Positions 48,408 through 58,018 of a stretch of 64,000 bases of DNA are shown one piece after another. The notes under the pieces are model-generated. The model made no database searches and was not told the origin of the DNA. It worked only from the letters and a program-made list of their open reading frames with translations. The translations under genes and the position numbers were made by a program. The stretch comes from BM003 sp963783695 (GTDB taxonomy: Bacteria; Pseudomonadota; Gammaproteobacteria; Steroidobacterales; BM003): contig CAWAOM010000007.1 in NCBI GenBank assembly GCA_963783695.1, positions 1 through 64,000 on the forward strand, written 5' to 3'. Numbering within the stretch: position 1 is the stretch's first letter; the number at the start of each line of letters is the position of its first letter.

Positions 48408-51400
48408 TCAGACCTGACGCGCTGAATCCGCGGCTGCGGCTGAAGCGTCACTCTTCAGTTTATCGACCAAGCGATTGACGTATTGCGGCGACTTGGTGTT
48501 GCGGGCAAACAGCGCGTAGAACGCTGGGATTACGAACAGGGTCAGCAATGTCGAGAACGTTACGCCGAACACGATAACCACTCCGATCGCCTGGCGACTC
48601 TCTGCCCCGGGGCCATCCGCAATCAACAACGGTACGGCGCCAATCGTCGTGCAGGTGCTGGTCATCAGGACCGGCCGCAGGCGGATGGCAGAAGCTTCCA
48701 CCACAGCATCGAGAAACTCGACGCCCCGGTCGCGCAGCTGATTGGCGAATTCCACGATCAGCACACCATTTTTGGCGGCCAGCCCGATCAGAAGAATGGC
48801 TCCGATCTGGGTGAATACGTTAATGCTGTATCCGTAGAACCACAGACCGATCATCGCGCCGGTGACGGCCAGCGGCACGGTCATCATAATGATGAAAGGA
48901 TGGCGGAAGCTCTCGAATTGTGCCGCCAGTACCAGGAAAACGATGACCAGTGCGAGCAGGAACGCGCTGTACAGTGAGCCGCCCGCCTCTTTGAATTCGC
49001 GTGATTCGCCGTCCCAGTCGATACTGACCGACGGTGGCAGCATCTCTCCGCCGAGTCCCTCCAGGTAGCTGATGGCTTCGCCAAGCGAATAGCCGTCATT
49101 GAGACTGGCGGAGACGGTTACCGAGCGCAGGCGATTGAAACGACTGAGTTCGGCGGCGCCAGCAACTTCCTTGAGCGACACGATGTTGTTCAGCGGCACC
49201 ATCTGGCCGGTGCGTTCCGAGCGGACATAGAGATTGGTCAGGTCCGATGGCGATGCGCGATCCTCGGGCAGACCCTGCAGTACGACGTTGTATTCCAGCC
49301 CGCGGTCAAGATAGGTCGTGACGATCCGCGAACCGAGCATCGTTTCGAGAGTGCGGCCGATATTGGCGAGCGACACACCGAGGTCGGCGGCACGATTGCG
49401 GTCGATCGAGATGCGCATTTGCGGCTTGCGCTCGTCATAATCAACGTCAAAGTTGGTCAGGCCCGGGTTCTCCCCGGCACGTTCGACCATCCGTTCGGCC
49501 CACAGCGCGAGTTCGCTGTATTCGCCGCCGCCGAGAATCATTCTTACCGGCCGGTTATTGCCACGCACGCCGAGTCCTTGTGGCGTGATGACCGCCGAGC
49601 GTACGCCCGGTAGCAGCGAGAGCTTGGCTCGCACCGATGCCGCGATTTCCTCGGCACTGCGTTCGCGTTCGCCCCATGGTGCCAGCAGCGCAATGGCGCG
49701 GGCGCTGTTCACTTCGCCGGTCGAGCCGAAGCTGGCCGGCAGCCGGATCAGCACCCGCATGACGTCGCCGGTGGCAACCTCTTCCATCAGCGCGTCTTCC
49801 ATTTGCCGGGTATAGCGGTCGGTGTATTCGAAGCTCGCTCCCTCGGGCGCATTCAGCACTGCGATGAAGACGCCGCGATCTTCTTTCGGCGCGTATTCCT
49901 GCGGCAGGGCGCGGAACAGGAAGACGGCCATCAGGCTGATCACAACAGCGATCAAGACGATTGCCCACGGGTGACGCACGATACGCTGCAGCCATGACCG
50001 GTAGCGGTCGGCCAGCGCGCGGAAAAATGTATCGACGCGGTGGGCAAGGCCGGAACGGACGGTATCGCCATGCAGGATCTTCGAACACATCATCGGTGTG
50101 AGTGTCAGCGCGACGATGCTCGAGAACATCACGGCGGCCGCAAGCGCTATACCGAACTCGGAAAACAGCCGGCCGACGTTGCCCTGGATAAACGAGATCG
50201 GCAGGAACACCGCAACCAGCACCAGCGTGGTCGCGATCACCGCGAAACCGATCTCGCGCGAGCCGTCGATGGCCGCCAGCAGTTTTGGCTGGCCATCCTC
50301 GATCCGCCGGTAAATGTTCTCGAGGACGACGATGGCGTCGTCCACGACCAGACCGATCGCGAGCACCAGGCCGAGCAGAATCAGGACGTTGACGGAGTAG
50401 CCCATTGCCGCCATCACAATAAAGGTAGCGATGATCGAGACCGGCACGACGACCGCCGGAATCAATGTTGCACGCAGGCTGCCGAGAAACAGGTAGATCA
50501 CCACGAGCACGAGAGACAGCGCGAACAGCAACGCTTTCGCTACCTCGGTCATCGAGGCCTCGATAAAGGTAGCCCGGTCGAAGTTGATTTCGAGCAGGAT
50601 ACCCTCGGGCAGGGTCGGGCGAATAATGTCGAGCTGGTCGCGCACACCGTGCGAAACCTCCACGGTGTTTGCCCGCGACAGCTGCTCGATCGCGAGGCTC
50701 ACTGCCGGGATCGTGTTGGCGCGCGCGGCGTTGCGCTCGTTTTCGGCGCCGACCTCGACCCTGGCCACTTCTCCCAGGCGAATCAGAAATCCGTCGGGAC
50801 CGCGGCCGACCACGAGCTGGCGGAATTGCTCGTCGCTGATCAGCCCGGTTTCGGTCCGCAGCGTGAATTCGCGCTGCGTGGATTCGAGCCGTCCCGCCGG
50901 CAATTCGACGTTTTCACGCCGCAGCGCATCCTCAATGTCAGTCACCGTCAACTGACGTGCCGCCAGCGCCTCACGGTCGAGCCATATCCGCATCGCGTAA
51001 CGGCGGGCGCCAGAGACCCTGACGCGCGCCACGCCATCGACGACTGAAAGCCGGTCCACCAGGTTGCGTTCGGCGAAATCCGACAGCTCGAGCGTCGACA
51101 TCCGGTCGCTGGTCAGATTGATATACATCACCGCCCGGGTATTCGAATCGACCTTGGCGATTTCCGGCGGCTCGGCTTCCTCTGGCAAATTGTCGACTAC
51201 TCGCGCGACTCGATCGCGAATGTCATTGGCGGCGGCGTCGACGTCGCGATTCAGCCCGAATTCAACGCGAATACGCGAGCGCTCGTCGCTACTTGTAGAG
51301 GTCAGTTTACGGATGCCCTCGAGCCCGGCGATCCGGTCCTCGATGATCTGGGTAATCTTGGTTTCGACGACAGCCGCGGAAGCGCCGCGGTAGGTCGTGT

Positions 51401-51542
51401 CGATCGAGACGACCGGCGGGTCGATGTCGGGATATTCGCGCACCGACAACCGGTCGAGCGCTATCAGGCCGAAAATCACCAGCAGCAGGCTCACGACCAT
51501 CGCGAAAACCGGTCGCCGCACCGAGACGTCGGAGATGAACAT
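48408..51542 (-). CDS. RND multidrug efflux permease (HAE1 family), 1044 aa
   Basis: Inner-membrane pump component: 12 membrane segments and two large periplasmic loops. MFISDVSVRRPVFAMVVSLLLV at the N-terminus, GLVLAIGLVVDDAIVVLENIYRRIEDG with the paired aspartates of the proton relay, and a repeat half from IVRHPWAIVLIAVVIS. Length fits AcrB-like pumps (about 1,040). Sequence is closer to the MexW/MdtC-like group than to AcrB itself, by impression only. It overlaps the adaptor gene by one base. No outer-membrane factor is adjacent. Confidence 0.95.
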   Translation of the reverse strand: MFISDVSVRRPVFAMVVSLLLVIFGLIALDRLSVREYPDIDPPVVSIDTTYRGASAAVVETKITQIIEDRIAGLEGIRKLTSTSSDERSRIRVEFGLNRDVDAAANDIRDRVARVVDNLPEEAEPPEIAKVDSNTRAVMYINLTSDRMSTLELSDFAERNLVDRLSVVDGVARVRVSGARRYAMRIWLDREALAARQLTVTDIEDALRRENVELPAGRLESTQREFTLRTETGLISDEQFRQLVVGRGPDGFLIRLGEVARVEVGAENERNAARANTIPAVSLAIEQLSRANTVEVSHGVRDQLDIIRPTLPEGILLEINFDRATFIEASMTEVAKALLFALSLVLVVIYLFLGSLRATLIPAVVVPVSIIATFIVMAAMGYSVNVLILLGLVLAIGLVVDDAIVVLENIYRRIEDGQPKLLAAIDGSREIGFAVIATTLVLVAVFLPISFIQGNVGRLFSEFGIALAAAVMFSSIVALTLTPMMCSKILHGDTVRSGLAHRVDTFFRALADRYRSWLQRIVRHPWAIVLIAVVISLMAVFLFRALPQEYAPKEDRGVFIAVLNAPEGASFEYTDRYTRQMEDALMEEVATGDVMRVLIRLPASFGSTGEVNSARAIALLAPWGERERSAEEIAASVRAKLSLLPGVRSAVITPQGLGVRGNNRPVRMILGGGEYSELALWAERMVERAGENPGLTNFDVDYDERKPQMRISIDRNRAADLGVSLANIGRTLETMLGSRIVTTYLDRGLEYNVVLQGLPEDRASPSDLTNLYVRSERTGQMVPLNNIVSLKEVAGAAELSRFNRLRSVTVSASLNDGYSLGEAISYLEGLGGEMLPPSVSIDWDGESREFKEAGGSLYSAFLLALVIVFLVLAAQFESFRHPFIIMMTVPLAVTGAMIGLWFYGYSINVFTQIGAILLIGLAAKNGVLIVEFANQLRDRGVEFLDAVVEASAIRLRPVLMTSTCTTIGAVPLLIADGPGAESRQAIGVVIVFGVTFSTLLTLFVIPAFYALFARNTKSPQYVNRLVDKLKSDASAAAADSARQV

Positions 51543-52609
51543 CAGCCTGTTCCCGCCGAAACGCTGCGCTCGACGATTTCAACCGTGCTGCCCTCACGCA
51601 GGTTCTGGTTGCCTTCGATGACGACGATTTCTCCGGCAACGAGACCCTCGATGACCTCGACCTGTCCGGGCCGGCGGCGGCCGGTTTGAATCTCGCGCTG
51701 GTGTGCCGTGGCGCCGTCGATGACGAACACGTACTGGCGATCCTGAATCGGCACCAGCGCCTGCTCCGGAATGATCAGGCTGTTGACGCCGCGGCGCAGC
51801 ACCTGGACGGTCAGGAACATGCCGGGCTTGAGTTTTGCATCGTCGTTGGCGAGCAGGGCGCGCACCCGCACTGAGCGCGTTACGGGATCGATGCGAGTAT
51901 CGATGCTGGCGATTTCTCCGTCGAAAACGGTTTCCGGAAAGGCGACGCTGCGGGCATTGACGGGGAGTCCGGGCCGCAGCGGTGCCAGTGCGATTTCCGG
52001 CACTGCAAAATCCAGCTTGATAATGCTGAGGTCATCGAGCGTGGTGATAACCGTGCCGGGCGAGATGAGGCTGCCGAGGCTGACTCTGCGCAACCCGACC
52101 CGGCCGTCAAACGGTGCCGTGATCGTCAGATCGGCAAGGCGCGCCTCCGCGGCTTTTACCCGTGCACTGTTGGCATCCATCAGTGCCTTCAGTTGTTGCA
52201 GCTCGGACGGTGAGATTGATCGGGTCTTGGTCAACTGCTGGCCGCGCTCGTACTGGCTGCGGCTGTCGATCGCGTTGGCGCGCGCGATCGCAAGGTCGGC
52301 GCGTGCTTCGTTGCTTGCCAGTTCGACCAGTACGTCCCCGGCCTTGACGACGCCACCTTCCTCGAAACGAATGGCGGTGATGACCTCGGAGACTTTCGAC
52401 GTTACCTCGATGGACTCGTTTGCCCGCGCGGTGCCCAGTGCCTCGATTTCATAAGGGAAATCCTCCGCGGCCACCTGCGCCGTAATCACCCGGACGGTGC
52501 GTTGTTGCGCCTCGGCAGCGGCACTTGCCAGCAGCAACACCGCTACGAATGCCGCGGCCACGATCTGGCTCAGTGCGCTCGCGGACTGATTCGACAACGG
52601 AAGATTCAC
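51542..52609 (-). CDS. RND efflux periplasmic adaptor (membrane fusion protein), 355 aa
   Basis: HlyD/MFP family: signal peptide (IVAAAFVAVLLLASAAAEAQ), lipoyl-like half-motifs (VSEVITAIRFEEGGVVKAGDVLVELAS; APFDGRVGLRRVSLGSLISPG), a helical hairpin and a beta-barrel. GTG start at 52607-52609. It links the pump to an outer-membrane channel that must be encoded elsewhere. A perfect palindrome lies just upstream. Confidence 0.94.
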   Translation of the reverse strand: MNLPLSNQSASALSQIVAAAFVAVLLLASAAAEAQQRTVRVITAQVAAEDFPYEIEALGTARANESIEVTSKVSEVITAIRFEEGGVVKAGDVLVELASNEARADLAIARANAIDSRSQYERGQQLTKTRSISPSELQQLKALMDANSARVKAAEARLADLTITAPFDGRVGLRRVSLGSLISPGTVITTLDDLSIIKLDFAVPEIALAPLRPGLPVNARSVAFPETVFDGEIASIDTRIDPVTRSVRVRALLANDDAKLKPGMFLTVQVLRRGVNSLIIPEQALVPIQDRQYVFVIDGATAHQREIQTGRRRPGQVEVIEGLVAGEIVVIEGNQNLREGSTVEIVERSVSAGTG

Positions 52610-52624
52610 TGCTTCACTACCCCA

Positions 52625-52642
52625 AATTGGTATTCGCCAATT
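52625..52642. promoter_or_regulatory. Palindrome in the RND efflux promoter region
   Basis: AATTGG-TATTCG-CCAATT is a perfect inverted repeat. It adjoins a possible minus-strand -10 element (GATAAT, 52646-52641), 16 bases upstream of the adaptor start. Efflux operons are usually controlled from such sites by TetR- or MarR-type repressors, but none is adjacent. Confidence 0.45.
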
Positions 52643-52709
52643 ATCGCACTTATAAGCGGCGTGTTTCTGATCGAGGAGTTTCGTCGGGCCGAACCTGGCG
52701 GATTCACGC

Positions 52710-53621
52710 TCAGAACGGCAGCGGCGTCCCGCTACTGGCGATATGGGCGGCGTAGCGCGCCTGAAGTTGTCGTGTGATCGGACCGGGTGCCGCCGCGGTC
52801 GCCCGGCCGTCGATGTCGAGCACGGGCGTCAGCTCGCCCATGGTCCCTGTCGTGAAAACCTCATCCGCTGTATAGATTTCGGTCAGCGATATGTTGCGCT
52901 CGGCGCAGGCCAGGCCGGCCTCGCGAGCGAGCCGCAAAACGACTGCGCGGGTGATCCCGGGCAGGCAGGCATCTGCGTGTGGCGTAAGGAGCTCGCCGTC
53001 ACGAAAAAGAAAAACATTGGTGTCATTGGTCTCGGAAACAAACCCGGCGATGTCGAGCATCAGTGCGCTGTCGACCCCGGCAACGTTGGCCTCGATACAC
53101 GCGAGGATATTGTTGATCAGGTTGTTATGGTGAATTTTCGAGTCCAGGCACTGCGCCGTATTGCGGCGGATCGCCGAGGTAATGAGCCGAATCGGCTGCG
53201 GGTAAATCGGCGGTTTCCACTCGGCCAGCACGATCAGGCATGAGCCGGAACGATTCCAGTGCGGATTCATCCCGGATGTGACCTTTTCGCCGCGGGTCAG
53301 CGTCAGGCGGATGTGCGCACCATCGCGCATGCCGTTGGCTTCCAGCGTCGTGAAAATTGCGCTGCGCACCTTCGCAATGCCTGGAATGTCGGCAAACGCC
53401 ATTGCCCGCGCCGAGGCGTCGAGCCGGCGCAGGTGGGCGTCGAGTTCGGCGATCTTGCCATCATAAACACGCAGGCCTTCCCAGACCGCATCACCGCCCT
53501 GAACCGAACTGTCGAAGACGCTGATTTTGGCGTCGGCGCGAGGTTTTAGCTCGCCGCCCACATGAACGAGGATGTCGGCATTGCGTGGATCGGGCAGTTT
53601 TGCTGCGTCTGGATTTGTCAT
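52710..53621 (-). CDS. Class IV aminotransferase (BCAT/D-amino-acid transaminase-like), 303 aa
   Basis: PLP fold-type IV: VFDSSVQGGDAVWEGLRVYDGK, the PLP lysine in DSKIHHNNLINNILA, ETNDTNVFLFRDGEL and TTGTMGELTPV. ATG at 53619-53621. Related to IlvE, D-amino acid transaminase and aminodeoxychorismate lyase; sequence alone does not settle which. It overlaps the sulfotransferase gene by four bases, a pairing that suggests a shared pathway. Confidence 0.87.
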   Translation of the reverse strand: MTNPDAAKLPDPRNADILVHVGGELKPRADAKISVFDSSVQGGDAVWEGLRVYDGKIAELDAHLRRLDASARAMAFADIPGIAKVRSAIFTTLEANGMRDGAHIRLTLTRGEKVTSGMNPHWNRSGSCLIVLAEWKPPIYPQPIRLITSAIRRNTAQCLDSKIHHNNLINNILACIEANVAGVDSALMLDIAGFVSETNDTNVFLFRDGELLTPHADACLPGITRAVVLRLAREAGLACAERNISLTEIYTADEVFTTGTMGELTPVLDIDGRATAAAPGPITRQLQARYAAHIASSGTPLPF

Positions 53622-54355
53622 GTGTTCGCTTTTAGTGAGTGCGCATAGAGGCGCTGGTAATAGTGGTCGCATTCCTCCCGCAGAGCGGCGAGGCGAGACG
53701 GTAAGGGTTGGTTTTTGCTGCGGTACTCGGAGAAACCGCTCGAGATATGGACATTGTGATACCAGTGCGGCGCCCAAACACCGTCCTCGGGCTTGGGCCC
53801 GGGCGGCCACGCCAGCATCGCGGGCTCGAACGTCAAGTCGAGTATTGCGCAGAGTTTGCGCAATACTCCGCGCGGGTCGAGCAGCAGTTCCCGAGCATCC
53901 AGTACCGGGGGATGATGTTCTCCACGCAGCAACAGCGCTTCGTACAGTTGCCACTGGCGTTTGAGGCCGGTATCGCGAATCGTCGGCTCGGGTATCTGGT
54001 TGATCAGTGACGGCAACATCTCGGCGGGATCGCGAATCAGCAACACGTTGGTTGTCGCGGCGAGGAATTGCTCGTCGATAGCGACGAGATGATGCGCCAT
54101 TTGTTTCAGGAACTGGACCGGGCGCTCATCATCCTCGCTGATCAGTAGCCGCCGCATGACCCGGTCGCCATCGCAATCCATGTGGTTCATCACATCCAGC
54201 GCGGCCGGGTGATCGGCGCCGCTGACTCGCAGAAAATGACCGTACAGCGGTTCATCGACGACCCGGGTGTCGCTGCGTTGACGGAAACTGTACATCAGTG
54301 CCGTCGAAACGTTGCGTGGCCCGGACCACAAGCAGATGGTGCGCTGTTTGTTCAT
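53618..54355 (-). CDS. Sulfotransferase-family protein, 245 aa
   Basis: P-loop sulfotransferase: the 5'-phosphosulfate loop is CLWSGPRNVSTALMYSFRQR, and LLIRDPAEMLPSLINQ is the 3'-phosphate-binding region. It could transfer sulfate from PAPS to a small hydroxylated acceptor. Start is uncertain; ATG 54355 has GGAAT upstream, while frames extend to ATG 54370 and 54457. Coupled with the class IV aminotransferase. Some proteins of this group are annotated as HAD or branched-chain aminotransferase-associated without known substrate. Confidence 0.78.
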   Translation of the reverse strand: MNKQRTICLWSGPRNVSTALMYSFRQRSDTRVVDEPLYGHFLRVSGADHPAALDVMNHMDCDGDRVMRRLLISEDDERPVQFLKQMAHHLVAIDEQFLAATTNVLLIRDPAEMLPSLINQIPEPTIRDTGLKRQWQLYEALLLRGEHHPPVLDARELLLDPRGVLRKLCAILDLTFEPAMLAWPPGPKPEDGVWAPHWYHNVHISSGFSEYRSKNQPLPSRLAALREECDHYYQRLYAHSLKANT

Positions 54356-54529
54356 AGCCGCGTATTCCATCACGAAAAATTTCTCATGTCGCGTGACGGC
54401 CGCGTAGAAATGTTGTCTCATGGTCCGCGACGGAGTTTCCAGCGCGGGGATGGCCAACGGTTACGCTGTGACATGGGTCGTCCGGGGCAGTTGCCAGGAC
54501 TCCGCATAAATGACAACAAGAGCGCCGCG

Positions 54530-55681
54530 ATGAGTACTGTGATTGACAACCAGCGCCACCTGTTCCGGATTCCCGACGGCATCACTTACCTGAACTGCGC
54601 TTACATGTCGCCACAATTGAATGCAGTCGAGGCCGCGGGCATCGAAGGGCTGAAACGAAAATCGGCGCCCTGGGATATCACCACCGAGGACTTTTTCACT
54701 GACAGTGAGCGCGCGCGTGAGTTGTTCGCCCGCCTGATTGGAGCCCGGGCAGAGGACATAGCGTTCATCCCGTCGGCCAGCTACGGTGTCGCCACCGCCG
54801 CAAGCAATATTCATGTCGGCGCGGGTGAAAAGATCGTTGTACTCGCCGAGCAGTTTCCGTCCAACTACTACACCTGGAAGAAGCTCGCCGACCAATGCGG
54901 AGCGCATCTGCAAACGGTGCCCGTTCCGGCCGATGGCAACTGGACCACGGCCCTTCTCGAGGTGCTGGTCGATGACGTCGCGGTGGTGGCAATTCCGCAG
55001 GTTCACTGGGCCGATGGCAGCATGGTGGATCTCGATGCCGTCGGCGAGCGTTGCCGCCGGATTGCGGCGGCACTGGTGCTGGATTTGACCCAGTCGGTGG
55101 GTGCGCTGCCGTTCGATGTCGCTGCGGTCGAGCCCGATTTCGTTATAACCGCGTGCTACAAGTGGCTGCTCGGACCCTACAGCCTCGGCTTCCTGTATGC
55201 GCATCCGCGCCATCACGAGGGGTCGCCGCTGGAGGAGAACTGGATCGCTCGGGCCAACAGCCGGGATCTGGCTGCTCTGAGCAGCTACGACGATAAGTAC
55301 CAGGCGGGCGCGCGCCGGTTCGATGTCGGCGAGCGCAGCAACCTGGTCATGATGCCGATGATAATCCGCGCCCTCGAGCAAATTGCCGGGTGGGGAGTCG
55401 AGAACATCTCGGCCACACTGGGCCGGCTGAGCGGTTATCTTGCCGAACGCGCGGTTGCGGCGGGGTTCGAGGTCAGTGCGGCCGGGCACAAGGCGCCGCA
55501 TCTGACCGGGCTGCGCTTGCCGCAGCACGACCCGCACGCCGTGCTCGAGGCGCTCAGATCTTCGGGTGTGCATGTCAGTCTGCGAGGTGAATGCGTAAGA
55601 GTTTCACCGCATTTGTATAACGATACCGCTGACATCGACCGGCTGATTACCGCGCTCGGCCTGCAACATTCGCGGTTCTAG
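54530..55681 (+). CDS. Class V aminotransferase (cysteine desulfurase-like fold), 383 aa
   Basis: PLP fold-type I class V: GITYLNCAYMSPQ at the start, IPSASYGVATAASNI, VVAIPQVHWADGSMVDL, and the PLP lysine in ITACYKWLLGPYSLGFL. No desulfurase cysteine loop is evident, so it is more likely an aminotransferase or kynureninase-like enzyme. ATG at 54530; an upstream ATG at 54510 meets a stop at once. Divergent from the sulfotransferase, convergent with the peptidase gene (four-base overlap). Confidence 0.86.
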   Translation: MSTVIDNQRHLFRIPDGITYLNCAYMSPQLNAVEAAGIEGLKRKSAPWDITTEDFFTDSERARELFARLIGARAEDIAFIPSASYGVATAASNIHVGAGEKIVVLAEQFPSNYYTWKKLADQCGAHLQTVPVPADGNWTTALLEVLVDDVAVVAIPQVHWADGSMVDLDAVGERCRRIAAALVLDLTQSVGALPFDVAAVEPDFVITACYKWLLGPYSLGFLYAHPRHHEGSPLEENWIARANSRDLAALSSYDDKYQAGARRFDVGERSNLVMMPMIIRALEQIAGWGVENISATLGRLSGYLAERAVAAGFEVSAAGHKAPHLTGLRLPQHDPHAVLEALRSSGVHVSLRGECVRVSPHLYNDTADIDRLITALGLQHSRF

Positions 55682-56673
55682 TCGGCAAATATTCGAACGA
55701 CCCGTTTTCCGTTGGCATCGATTGCGGCGCGATACATGCCGGGCGTGTTCATTACCATGGTGACGTTGCCGTCCCTGTCGACCCCGATCACGCCGCCACC
55801 ACCGCCCATGTCTACCAGTTTCCTGGCAATGACTTCGGCGGCAGCCTGCTCGAGTGAATCGCCCGCATACATCATCCTTGCGGCGATATCGTAGGCGACT
55901 ACCGCGCGGATGAAGTACTCGCCGTCGCCGGTGGCCGAGACGGCACAGGCCGCGTTGTTGGCATAGGTGCCGGCGCCGATTACCGGGACGTCACCGATTC
56001 GCCCGTAGCGTTTATTGGTCAGTCCCCCGGTCGATGTCGCCGCCGCGAGGTTGCCGGCATGGTCAAGCGCAACAGCGCCGACGGTGCCGAATTTATCGGT
56101 CTGCGGCAAAGCGGCGCGCTCGCGTTCACGGGCCCGCTGCAAACGTTGCCAGCGTTCCTCGGTATAGAAGTAATCCCGCGGCACGAGCGCGATGCCTTGT
56201 TCAAGGGCAAATTCTTCGGCGCCGTCACCTACCATGAACACATGTGGCGAGTTTTCCAGTACCGCGCGCGCCAGCTGGATCGGATTGCGGACATGGTGTA
56301 ATCCCGCAACCGCGCCCGCGTTCAGAGTGGCGCCATCCATGATTGCGGCATCCAGCTCATTGCGCCCGTCATGAGTAAACACCGCGCCTTTGCCGGCATT
56401 GAACAGCGGCGAGTTTTCCAGCAGCCGCACGGCTTCGGCCACCGCGTCGAGACTGGTTCCACCCGATTCGAGAATACGATGGCCGGCTTCCACCGCGCCT
56501 TGCAGGGCCGTGAGGTAGGCCTGCTCGCGTTCCGCGGTCATCTGGGTTCGCGATATGGTTCCGGCGCCGCCATGTATTGCAATAGCCACAGGCTGGTCCG
56601 CAGCCTGGGCTGTGGGTGCGCAGAGCGCTACGGTCAGCAGTGTCGCCATGAGGCTGGTAAAAAGTCTCATCAT
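55678..56673 (-). CDS. Isoaspartyl peptidase/L-asparaginase, Ntn-hydrolase, 331 aa
   Basis: Plant-type asparaginase precursor with signal peptide (TSLMATLLTVALCAPTAQAA), so periplasmic. IAIHGGAGTIS at the N-terminus; G196-T197 in DKFGTVGAVALD is the predicted self-cleavage site with T197 as nucleophile; STGGLTNKRYGRIGDVPVIGAGTYA continues the active site. It hydrolyses beta-aspartyl dipeptides and L-asparagine. AAGGAA lies eight bases before ATG 56673. Confidence 0.92.
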   Translation of the reverse strand: MMRLFTSLMATLLTVALCAPTAQAADQPVAIAIHGGAGTISRTQMTAEREQAYLTALQGAVEAGHRILESGGTSLDAVAEAVRLLENSPLFNAGKGAVFTHDGRNELDAAIMDGATLNAGAVAGLHHVRNPIQLARAVLENSPHVFMVGDGAEEFALEQGIALVPRDYFYTEERWQRLQRARERERAALPQTDKFGTVGAVALDHAGNLAAATSTGGLTNKRYGRIGDVPVIGAGTYANNAACAVSATGDGEYFIRAVVAYDIAARMMYAGDSLEQAAAEVIARKLVDMGGGGGVIGVDRDGNVTMVMNTPGMYRAAIDANGKRVVRIFAD

Positions 56674-56854
56674 TGGATATTCCTTTCTGGTCGGCCCCTG
56701 TGGGATTCGGGTTGCCGTTCGACGACGGGCGACGGCAATTATTGCACGTGTCGCGGTGGCTGCCGCGCTCCTCATTGTGCGTGTTTTCCGCACTAGCCGC
56801 GGCGCGGCGGGCGGCTTACGCTAGAAGATGATCATCATCAGCAAGGAGGCGCAT

Positions 56855-57265
56855 ATGCTTCGTAGCCTGTTTTACACGACGCTGCTAGCGGCTGGCGTGG
56901 CATTCGTTGCCGTTGCCGGCGATACCGGCGCGGCGGAAAGCGAATCGGGGCGACAGCTATATGGCGACAATTGCGCTGCCTGTCATGGTCGTTACGGCGG
57001 CGGCGATGGCCCGGTTGCCGGTGCGCTGGTGGTGGCACCCCCCGACCTGACCCGGCTTGCCGCGCGTAACGGCGGCGAATTCCCCGCTGGCGTGGCGGCC
57101 AGCTATATTGACGGGCGCAAGGCGGTGACGGCGCATGGCACCCGCAGTATGCCGGTATGGGGCACGGAATTCTGGCTGCAGGCGGACGCTGATGGTGACG
57201 CGGAGGCCAGAGTCAGAGCGAACATCGATGCTCTCGTCGCGTATATCGCCAGCATTCAGGACTGA
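56855..57265 (+). CDS. Exported monohaem cytochrome c, 136 aa
   Basis: Signal peptide (LLAAGVAFVAVAG), then haem motif CAACH at about residues 40-44 (YGDNCAACHGRYGGGDGPVAG), and methionine in SMPVWG as likely axial ligand. AAGGAGG lies before ATG 56855. Plausible electron donor or accessory for the nearby cbb3 oxidase, with which it is convergent. Confidence 0.9.
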   Translation: MLRSLFYTTLLAAGVAFVAVAGDTGAAESESGRQLYGDNCAACHGRYGGGDGPVAGALVVAPPDLTRLAARNGGEFPAGVAASYIDGRKAVTAHGTRSMPVWGTEFWLQADADGDAEARVRANIDALVAYIASIQD

Positions 57266-57271
57266 TCGACG

Positions 57272-58018
57272 TTAGCCGGTGTGGTTTTCGTGCGGCATCT
57301 GCTCGTGGTCTTCATGGCCGCCACTGCCGTGGCCGATGTGACGCATCGGCACGGCGGCGGTCCAGATTCCCATCAATGCGATCAGCAGGCCGGCAATGAC
57401 CCGTGTGCGGCGTCCTCCGGGCAGTCCGCCAAGACGGCCGCTCGCGTAGCTTGCCCCGATCATCGAAGGCAGCGTGCCCAGGCCGAACGCGAGCATTACC
57501 GCGCCGCCACTCCAGGCGGTTCCGGTCGTGGCGGCTACCAGCAGCATGCTGTAGGAGAGGCCGCAAGGCAGCCAGCCCCATAGCATCCCGAGGCCAAACG
57601 CATTGAAAGCACTGCGTTTGCCGAGAAGCCGGCCCGCCAGTGGCCCCACGCGGCGCCACAAACGGGCCCCGCCACGCTCGATGAAGGTCAGCAAACGCCA
57701 GCCAAACGCAATTTGCAGGCCGAGCAGAACCAGGATCAGCCCGGTAAGGCCGCGCAACCACAGCGACCACGTTGGCAGGTCGATCATGTCGCCGAGGGCG
57801 GCCCCCAACGTGCCGACAATAACGCCGCCGAGCACATAGCTGGATATCCGCCCGAGATTGTAGAGCGTCGCCTGCAGCCCGAGCCGGCTGCCGCGAACCC
57901 CGTTTTGCGCGGCTGCCATGCCCATGGCTCCGGCAATGCCGCCACACATGCCGAAACAGTGAGCGCTGCCGACCAGGCCGGCAACCAGTGCCGCACTCGT
58001 CGCCACTCCGTCAATCAT
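57272..58018 (-). CDS. TauE/SafE-like (HupE-type) membrane protein of the cbb3 locus, 248 aa
   Basis: GLVGSAHCFGMCGGIAGAMGMAA is the signature of the sulfite-exporter-like urease accessory/copper family common beside cco genes; six or so membrane segments follow and a His-rich C-terminus (RHIGHGSGGHEDHEQMPHENH) could bind metal. ATG at 58016-58018 overlaps the ccoS stop by eight bases. Likely role in copper handling for oxidase assembly, inferred from context. Confidence 0.85.
   Translation of the reverse strand: MIDGVATSAALVAGLVGSAHCFGMCGGIAGAMGMAAAQNGVRGSRLGLQATLYNLGRISSYVLGGVIVGTLGAALGDMIDLPTWSLWLRGLTGLILVLLGLQIAFGWRLLTFIERGGARLWRRVGPLAGRLLGKRSAFNAFGLGMLWGWLPCGLSYSMLLVAATTGTAWSGGAVMLAFGLGTLPSMIGASYASGRLGGLPGGRRTRVIAGLLIALMGIWTAAVPMRHIGHGSGGHEDHEQMPHENHTG

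Noticed and set aside
50040..51047. 335-codon plus-strand frame antisense to the RND permease
   Set aside because: Low-complexity His/Arg/Gln product typical of an antisense shadow; the permease is certain.
54510..54533. Upstream ATG for the class V aminotransferase
   Set aside because: That frame meets a stop after seven codons at the true start (TGA overlapping ATG at 54530).
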